DNA from: Gonatopus flavifemur | Taxonomy: Eukaryota; Arthropoda; Insecta; Hymenoptera; Dryinidae | Assembly: GCA_018340375.1 (NCBI GenBank) | Contig: JAFFJZ010000013.1 | Span: 2,706,501-2,770,500, forward strand | Direction: 5' to 3' | Length of the DNA: 64,000 bases | In this document: in pieces, positions 56,691 through 64,000 of the stretch | Position numbering within the stretch: the stretch's first letter is position 1 | How the letters are laid out: every line of letters starts with the position of its first letter | Made by a program: the position numbers and the translations under genes | The notes under the pieces: model-generated | What the model was told of the DNA's origin: nothing | Databases searched by the model: none | Seen by the model: the letters and a program-made list of their open reading frames with translations, nothing else

Positions 56691-58071
56691 CAGGGTGTTC
56701 CATTTCAATCTTCAAATGCAAATATCTCAGAAACATGCATCTTGAACCAAAAGTACTCCATACCAAAGTGGTTATACAAAGGGGGAGCCACAAAACTGCG
56801 ATATCAGTTTCATCGTAGATGGCGTTATGATCGATTAAAATGGGGTCAACATCATTTTTTTGAACGGGAACCCCCACTTTTAATTGCATATCTTGATTCT
56901 ACGTGAAAAACTGAGTAACTTTTGTTCGAAACGTTGTCCTAATCTTCTGAAGATGGCGCCACAATCGATGAAAAATAAAGTCTGTGGAACAATATGTGGA
57001 TATCTTGAGGAATGCATCCAAGAGCCGAAATATCTCATTCGAATGTTGTTGTTAAGAGGGGGGACGACACAATGGCGACATCGGTTCCATAGTAGATGGC
57101 GCTGTAGTCGGTAAAAATGAGGTCAACTTCAATTTTTCCAATGGAAACTCTTAATCTTCATCGCATATCATGATTCTACGCGAAAAAATGAGGAATTTTT
57201 GTTCGAAACATTTTTCCCAAATTCTTGAAGATGGAAACGGTGGAAAATGAGGTTGATGAAAAAGTTCTACTGCATTATGTGTGAAGCAACGCTCAACAAA
57301 CAAATCGAAACAATAATAATTTCAGAGAAGAAATCGAACACAAAACACAATGAATGTCGTTTCCAAAACATTGAATTAAAGTCATTTACAATGTTTTGGA
57401 CATGACATTTGTTGTGTTTTGTGTTCGATTTCTTCTCTGAAATTATTATTGTTTCGATTCGTTTGTTGAGCGTTGCTTCACACATAATGCAGTGGAACTT
57501 TTTCATCAACCTCATTTTCCACCGTTTCCATCTTCAAGAAGTTGGGAAAAATGTTTCAAACAAAACTTTCTAATTTTTTCGCGTAGAATCATGATATGCG
57601 ATAAAAAGTAGGAGGTTCCATTTGAAAAATTGGAGTTGACCTCATGTTCACCGACCACAGCGCCATCTACTATGGGACTGACATCACCATTGTGTCGTCC
57701 CCTCTCTTAACAACAACATTCGCATGAGATATTTCGGCTCTTGCATGCATTCCTCAAGATATCCGCATATTGTTCCACAGACTTTATTTTCCATCGATTG
57801 CGGCGCCATCTTAAAAAATGTAGAACAACGTTTTAAGCAAAGGGTACTCAGATTTTTGCTTAGAATCAAGATATGCAATGAAAAGTGGGGATTCCCGTTT
57901 AAAAACATGATGTTGACCCCATTTGAATCGATCAAAACGCCATCTATGATGAAACTAATATCGTAGTTTCGTGGCACCCTCTTTGTATGACACCTTTGGT
58001 ATGAGGTACTTTTGGTTTAGGATGCATGTTTTTGAGATATTTGCATCTGAAGATTGAAATGGGACACCCTG
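56691..58071. mobile_element. 1381 bp palindromic foldback element
   Basis: Ends CAGGGTGTTCCATTTCAATC and, read inward from 58071, CAGGGTGTCCCATTTCAATC. Arms of about 680 bp pair through the whole element around a centre near 57375, with moderate divergence in the outer parts and near-perfect pairing at 57235-57525. TATG precedes the left end and follows the right end, a possible 4 bp duplication. No transposase. Confidence 0.85.
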
Positions 58072-58280
58072 TATGTATACAGCGGAGAAAATTTTCTCCG
58101 AGATCACCTATTTTTACAGAAAAAAATCGAAAAAGAATAGAAGGAGTTGTCCGATTGCTTGAAAAAAAGTGGTCTCGGGGGATGGGTTCGAAGAAGGTCC
58201 TCTATAAATTTCATCCAATTTGGTCCACTCGGTACAGAATCATCCCTGGTACAGACAGACAGACAGACAACCCCACGGAT
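58072..58280. other. Spacer ending in a (CAGA)n microsatellite
   Basis: ACAGACAGACAGACAGACA lies at about 58253-58270. The frame that appears to run through from the palindrome is accidental until about 58290. Confidence 0.5.
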
Positions 58281-58901
58281 TATCAATCAATATTGGATGA
58301 AATGAAAAACTATCAAACTTCCAATTGGATCACCCAAATAGGAACTCCGTGCTGGTATACTACGTATACCGATGAGTGCCTAAAAAATAACGAGTGTCTG
58401 GAAGATAACCGAGGGAAAGGAAGCAAGGAGGGTTCAATTCGATTGACTATTGACGTGAAAAAAATGATTCTGGAACATTGTTCATCTATACAACACTCTG
58501 AGTCCCATTATAAGGGTGAAGATTCCTCATTGCAGTATTTTGATAACCCTGATTTCACATTAACTGAATTGTACAGTTTGTTCCCGGGATATTATGCCAG
58601 TAAAACCAGCGATTCCAACGCTCCCTCAAGTGAGTCAACGTACATGAAATATTTTAATAACAATTCGAATTTCACATTTCCAAAGCCACACACCGATGTC
58701 TGTTACTCTTGTTTCGGACATGAAAATGATGCTAATAATGAAGATTTATTTAAACATGAAGAACTCGTAGAAAAACACAAAGTATTGAAAAAGTCTATGC
58801 TCAAACAGAAACAGGTCTTATGTTTGGAATTTGATTTTGGCCTCTTCCAAACTCAAACAGTACAACTAGTTCTCAAACTTTCCTCAAAGGATACCATCTG
58901 A
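58281..58901 (+). pseudogene. Fragment of an unassigned protein with a Cys-His cluster
   Basis: About 200 codons with SIQHSESHYKGEDSSLQYFD, LTELYSLFPGYYAS, ESTYMKYFNNNSNFTFPKPH and TDVCYSCFGHEND. The pattern (helix, Tyr-Phe-x-x-Pro, a KYF...F.KP.TD.C..C module) reminds me of proteins encoded by multicopy insect elements, but I cannot name the superfamily. Coding similarity appears lost after LCLEFDF (58840). Related codons may follow at 59080-59250. Confidence 0.45.
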
Positions 58902-59394
58902 ATGCCACGCTTTTTGAGAGAATTCTTCAAGAGTACGCACAATCCTCCATTCGAATCCAAGAATAATTCCAAAAGTATGCCCGTTATGTGAGTAAAAATG
59001 AAAACATATAGAAGTTCAGAAAGAACACGTAATCTGCTCAAAAGAATTCATAATGCAGTCATATCTGAATTAATAAGGTGTGAACAAATCACACCACAAA
59101 ACAGGTATTCTGAATTATCTTATCATTCAACAAACCTCTGTAATTGAATATCAAGTCTCTTACAAATGTCCTATCGAGAGAAAAGGAGATCACAGAGTTT
59201 TTCATACCATTTCGTGTAAGGGATTTTTCACGCTCGATACAATCGATCAGTTCTTCCACACATCAAAGATCGTTCGGATGAATCCATTTTTACAGTCAAT
59301 ATTCCCATATTTTGAGTTGAAAGATAATTTACTCAATTATCCACGAAGAATTCATAAATTTTTACACACCTCTCTTCTTTAGAGTTTCATATTA
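58902..59394 (+). other. Possible further fragment, uncertain
   Basis: A frame of 100 codons (59080-59382) contains SVIEYQVSYKCPIERKGDHR. It may belong to the protein at 58281, but there is no motif to prove it. Nothing else is recognised. Confidence 0.3.
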
Positions 59395-59399
59395 GTCCA

Positions 59400-60420
59400 A
59401 GAGCCGACCGCAATTTTACTTACCCCATTTTCTGAAGGATGAAATTTTGAGCATCGATAGTGCTCATTAAGATAAATTCAGTGATCTAGGGTTGCCTGGA
59501 GGAATACAGGAACAACGTCCGGAAAAAGGGTCACTTCCGGTGAAATTTTTGTCGACTTACTTACCTCATTTTCTATAGGATGAAATTTTGAGCACTGAAA
59601 GTGTTCATTGAAACGAATTCAATGACCGAGGGTTGCCTGGTCGAATCATGGAACAAGGCTGTGGCAGCCTGGTTTTTTTGGATGGGGGCCAAATCAACGA
59701 AAAACCAAATCAACGAAAAGTTGGTTGAAAAGAGAGATACGTCACACTCTCTCTTTTCAAACACTGATTTCGTTGATTTGTCTTTTCGTTGATTTGGCCC
59801 CCATCCGTTTTCTTATCGGGTTTTTCATCGACTTACTCAACCCATTTTCTAAAGGATGAAATTTTGAGCACCAATAGTGCTCATCGAGACGAATTCAATG
59901 ACCCAAGGTTGCCTGGTCAAATCATGGAACAACCCTGTGGCAACCCGGTTTTTGTATCGGGTTTTTTATCGACTTACTTACCCCATTTTCTGAAGGGTGG
60001 AATTTTTAGCACTGATAGTGATCATTGGAATGAATTCAATGAGCTAGGGTTGCCTGGTCAAATCATGGAACGAGCCTGTGGCAACCCGGGTTTTTTATCG
60101 GGTTTTTTATCGACTTACTTACCCCATTTTCTAAAGGATGAAATTTTGAGGACCGATAGTGCTCATCGAGAAGATCTCAATGGCCTAAGGGTGCCTGATC
60201 GAATCATGGAACAACCCCGTGGCAACCCGGTGTTTCATCAGGTTTTTTATCGGCTCACTCACCCCATTGCCTAAAGGATGCAATTCTGAACATCATGTTG
60301 TTCATGAAGACGAATTCAATGATGTACGGTTGTCTGGTCGAATCATGGAACATTCCTGTGACAACCTGGTTCTTTTATCGGGTTTTCCATTGGTTTAGTA
60401 CTTCATTCTCTAAATGATAC
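59400..60420 (+). repeat. Terminal tandem array of the second foldback copy
   Basis: About six units; CCCATTTTCT blocks fall at 59841, 59982 and 60122, a period of 140-141 bp. A MITE interrupts the second or third unit. An open frame of 161 codons crosses the units because 141 is divisible by three; it is not a gene. Confidence 0.85.
59680..59806. mobile_element. 127 bp MITE inside the 140 bp array
   Basis: Starts GGATGGGGGCCAAATCAACG and ends with its reverse complement (CGTTGATTTGGCCCCCATCC). Secondary copies of CAAATCAACGAAAA lie just inside. Array sequence continues on both sides (GGTTTTTTT before, GTTTTCTTATCGGG after). Confidence 0.8.
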
Positions 60421-62704
60421 AATCCAAGGGAATTAAAGGAGAAGGGTGCATTGATAGCAGATCGAGCATAGACAGAATATGCCACATGAGAAGGAACCCA
60501 TGTGAAGTTGAGACTGGGTTTATTCCGCATGTGATCACATCATATAGGTCACCCGTTTGGATGTCTTACGCATGCGGATATTTGAAAACCTTCTACGATC
60601 TTTGTGAGACTATTCGATACAGTACATTTTACAAACGTTGTGAGAATATTCTCAGAATATTTTGTGTTACGTAGAGTAGTATTGGATCTAATGTCAAGTA
60701 TATCAACTCCAATGATTCATTCCGTGAAAAGTAATTATTTATTGAGAATCACGTCAAACACAGTATTACATACATAGTGGCAAGAATTTGAATACTCACA
60801 AACTTGTATTCGATACTTCGAAACAAAATTTCGTGAAAATAACCGCTCAACAATTTGTTTACCAATACATTCATTTCATGTTTACAGTATACACAATGCA
60901 ACAATGTAACTAAAATTCAAGGACATAACTATTACTCAGTATCGTCTGAATCTGATAGAAAAGTCGATTCCATTCCTTCTTTTTCCTCTTCCACGTTGAT
61001 TATGATATCCTCTGCACAGATAGAGTGGGCAAAAACCTTTTTCAAAAAATATCTCTTGATTTTACCTCTTCGATCGAATACGAAAAACATAAGAGAAAAT
61101 TAGAAGCGCGATTCTCCATAGCAAAAAGTCTTATAGGGACGCGTCAATGTCACTGTTATAAAATAGTGAATTCAAGTACGATAGAATGCGAAATTTCTTC
61201 AGAACATAACAGAAGCGTTAATGCAAACATATGAATATAAACTTCTACTCATGTACACATAAATCTGATGTGTAAAAGACCTCTTATGTGAGATTAATTC
61301 ACATATTATTATTAAATAATAAACATTCTTGCAATCACAATGAAATAGTATTGATAATTTCAAAAGTTGTACCGACAAAAAGCGAGTCGGTGAGGTAGAT
61401 CACCCGATGCGAGTCGTTTATGATGAATCCCCCGTGCGTACACTTTACACTAAAATGTTAATAACTTTCTTTCTTCTCAAAAATACAGTCATTTTCTTGC
61501 GCTTGAATATAGCTTCAAAGCTTTCTTTTCAAACCTACGAGAAGTTGGTTATTTTTTCAATTGTTTATTAAAAACTTGAATATTTATGAACAAATTTCAG
61601 AGTTTCAAAAATTTTATTATTTATTTCTTTCTGATTATTTTCCACAAATCTACTCTCAAAACTTCATCGAGTTCCATCGAAAACTCCCAGAGATATTGAG
61701 ATTTGAAAAAAAAGTCGTATAAAAATTCATTTGTTCATAACATCGTCAAAAACCCGAATTTTTTGACAAACATTTTTCTGAGTATTCTCTACACATATAG
61801 CATCGTAATTCCGCACGAAACCGATTGGAATTCGTTAGGTACATTTTTAGTGTCCGATTTCACTCATTTTGACTCACTAACAAACATGATCACGGTATTT
61901 TGTAGCCAATTTCACGTTTCTGTTCATCTTACGGCGGTATGGTCCTCCGTTACAATTTCTTCATAGTAATTTATAACACAATATTTGCTCCGTGTACAAA
62001 TGTGGATACCAACTGTCAATATCTGCATGCTAAGAAGCATTGACTGTTTCATTAGTCCTGAAATACAAGATTCTTACAGTGAAAATCTATTCATGATAAA
62101 AGTAATATACTTTCCATTAAAATCCGTATTTTGATCGTAAGAATCTCTATCACCTGCAGCGATGAAGTAGAGATTTTAATAATAGTATTACAAGACCCAA
62201 CAAAATATATGCGTATCATCAAAATCCATATTTGAATGGTAAGAATCTCTATTACTTACAGCGATGAAATGAAGATTCCCACAATATTATCATAAAGACC
62301 AACAAAATATACAGTTATGATCAATAACAATCATTAATCATTACAATCTCTCTTTCCAATAAAAGCCAAGTATCAACGTTCTTGAAATATGAATATTTTG
62401 AAAATCCTTCAAATACGGCTCCAATTCACGTGTACGTAAGCGAGTCCTGATGGTTGAGAGGTCAAGGTGGTGGCTTGAGACGCTATAAACTTGGATTCGC
62501 TTCCCGGGAATTGATTTTTTTCTCAAAATTTTGTTCCCTGACTTTGAGCATCTGGATATAGTAGTTGTAGGAATCCTGTATTATAATGAGAACTCACTCT
62601 TCTCCTCACCCTGGATGAAATAACGTATTATTGGTCAACAGATACTACTGTGGGCGAAAAGTAAGGTGAATTTTCAATTTAAACCTCGCGGGCTTGACAT
62701 TCCA

Positions 62705-63558
62705 GGCTAGTTCTTTTGTTCACGCCTGAGGAACATCTACCCGTTGCACCGCTACCGTACGAAATCTCGGACCATGTGTCTCTTCCAGGTGACCAAAAGA
62801 AGGGGACATTCTTCCTCCCGAGTAACGAGATCGTTGCTCCCCTCTCTAATCAGAAGGTCCGATTACATCAGAGAGTATAGACGTACTTATGTATACTCCA
62901 TATTTCACACGTGTTCGAACGCGATTTCAACTCTGTAACAACGTGATTTCTGAGTCGTTCGGTCGTGCACTTCGCTAAACTCGTTCTTTTCGTTTAAAAC
63001 GAACTCCAAGTTTGCAGTAGTGAATTCCTGTGCGGATGAGCATTTTCTGTGTCCACATCCCCTTCGCTGAAGTCGTCGGTCATCTTTCGTCAACCCCGCA
63101 TCGCTGAATCTACGACTTCTAGGTGGCCACCACATATCGTCGAAGAGTGAGTGTGGTATGAAAGTATGTTGTCTTGGCCAGACAAATTTTGTTAATTATA
63201 TTTCCATTCTTTCTATCCTTCGTCATTATACCTCGTTAGTCGTCGATACGACAACGTTTCGATCAACGTTTGAGTTATTAAACTCTTTGTTAGATGTTGA
63301 ACTATATTGACTTTCTTAGAGAATTATATAAATATTTTATACAAATTTGTGTTCCATCTTTCAGATTCCTGCACTACACGAATTTCCCTCTCAATAATCG
63401 ATAGAGTCCTCCGCGTTAATACAGTCCATTTTTCTCTTTCCTACTTTCCTTTGTTTCCTTGTTTTATCGTTTTATAACAATTTCGATTTCCCATAAATTT
63501 CAATTTTTCTCTCAAATTTCCTTTGATTTTGAACATCGTTTTTTCTCAAGTTGGCAGG
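62705..63558. other. Insert in the mariner 5' UTR, unassigned
   Basis: No TIR or LTR could be established with confidence. Several short words recur in the same order in 21650-22300 (AGGTGGCCACC, TTAATACAGTCC), which may indicate two copies of one repeat. Small open frames have no motifs. Confidence 0.35.
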
Positions 63559-63663
63559 ACTGTTAATGACATCTGTGCCAAATTTCATGTGAATGTCATT
63601 ATCAGTGATACATTTACGCTTGTGTTTACCAAACGACCAAGAGTGCATTCTTCGATTTTCACA

Positions 63664-64000
63664 ATGTCTGATTTAATTGAGCAGAGAAGTGCAATCAAAT
63701 TTTGTTTGCGGAATGAAATCTCAGCTGCGGAAACTTTGAGGATGTTGCGGAAGGCCTTTGGTGATTCTTCCATGTCACAGTAAAAATGTTTATGAGTGGT
63801 ACAAAGACTTCAAAGAGGGTCGAGAACGTGTTGATGACTTGGAGCGCTCCGGACGACCATCGACGTCAACAGATGACCAACACGTCAATGGAGTGAAGGA
63901 ATTAGTGCTCAAAAATCGTCGGTTGACTGTTAGAGACCTTACTGATATGATCGGAATATCAGAAGGATATTAAGGCCAGAATTATGGGCCAACAACTCTT
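63664..64000 (+). pseudogene. Mariner transposase N-terminus, frameshifted, continues past the edge
   Basis: MSDLIEQRSAIKFCLRNEIS, AAETLRMLRKAFGDSSMS, then after a frameshift near 63780 KNVYEWYKDFKEGRERVDDL, ERSGRPSTS and LKNRRLTVRDLTDMIGISEG, followed by a TAA near 63972. This is the paired-like helix-turn-helix region of a mariner different from the one at 12251. Two lesions within 340 bp show that it is dead. Confidence 0.85.

Larger units (their letters stand above)
59395..62647. mobile_element. Foldback-type element, second copy, right arm missing
   Basis: Begins GAGCCGACCGCAATTTTACT, as expected for the TIR of the copy at 4387-8430. It carries the left array and the unique centre (60420-62640 aligns with 5280-7610, with many substitutions and small indels). 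It stops at CAGATA, where a mariner begins at 62648; the inverted right array is not seen in the window. Confidence 0.8.
62648..64000 (+). mobile_element. Mariner element, 5' part, running off the right edge
   Basis: Starts CTGTGGGCGAAAAGTAAGGT after TA (62646-62647), a mariner-type end within the foldback centre. A stretch with no mariner resemblance (about 62705-63558) appears inserted between GGGCTTGACATTCC and GGACTGTTAATGACATCTGT. The transposase ORF starts at 63664. Confidence 0.65.

Noticed and set aside
59789..60274. 161-codon open frame with internal repeats (FLSTYLPHFLKDEIL-type)
   Set aside because: It runs through 140-141 bp tandem units; the period is a multiple of three, so any frame without a stop repeats. 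Units in other arrays carry stops.

Overview
This window reads as a repeat-dense, AT-rich arthropod (almost certainly insect) chromosome segment. I find no conserved single-copy host gene. Nearly everything recognisable is a transposable element (TE), a TE relic or a satellite-like array. Insect origin is inferred from the mix of families: mariner (DD34D), piggyBac, Transib, an env-bearing Ty3/gypsy element of errantivirus type, BEL/Pao and a jockey/CR1-like LINE, with short introns and AT-rich spacers. Species cannot be told. || Layout. 1-3.1 kb: a minus-strand gene of an unrecognised multicopy family, running off the left edge; a decayed plus-strand second copy lies at about 15.6-18.1 kb. 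3.1-9.07 kb: an old LINE fragment split by a 4 kb foldback-type element whose ends are inverted tandem arrays of about 140 bp units. 9.07-9.46 kb: the 5' half of an irritans-type mariner. 10.0-11.6 and 20.13-21.0 kb: two copies of a repeat carrying tRNA-like A/B boxes. 12.25-13.57 kb: a structurally complete mariner with an intact transposase. 13.87-15.3 kb: an array of about 121 bp units. 18.37-20.13 kb: short exons, then a 3'-truncated piggyBac transposase. 21.26-21.49 and 23.13-24.06 kb: palindromic MITEs. || 26.4-46.7 kb (minus): a degraded env-bearing gypsy element (gag, protease, RT, RNase H, integrase, env). It is cut by a full-length but dead LINE (39.55-43.98 kb) and by two inverted 5.4-5.5 kb Transib elements (29.78-35.17 and 46.73-52.27 kb). 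52.8-56.0 kb: a BEL/Pao pol remnant (minus) split by a 2.07 kb TIR element that contains a mariner 3' half. 56.0-56.5 kb: a third, truncated Transib end. 56.69-58.07 kb: a 1.38 kb palindrome. 58.28-59.39 kb: fragments of an unassigned protein. 59.4-62.65 kb: a second foldback copy. 62.65 kb to the end: a mariner with an insertion in its 5' UTR. || The most notable system is Transib, the DNA transposon superfamily related to the RAG1 recombinase. These copies end in CACAGTG, identical to the consensus heptamer of V(D)J recombination signals, followed by a 22-23 bp spacer and an A-rich nonamer-like block, and they sit in GC-rich 5 bp duplications. The two long copies have complementary defects, so neither encodes a complete correctly spliced enzyme. 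Their subterminal arrays of about 121 bp units are related to the free-standing array at 13.9-15.3 kb. Nested insertions give a partial order: LINE fragment before foldback element; gypsy before LINE and before Transib; BEL/Pao before the TIR element and before the third Transib.
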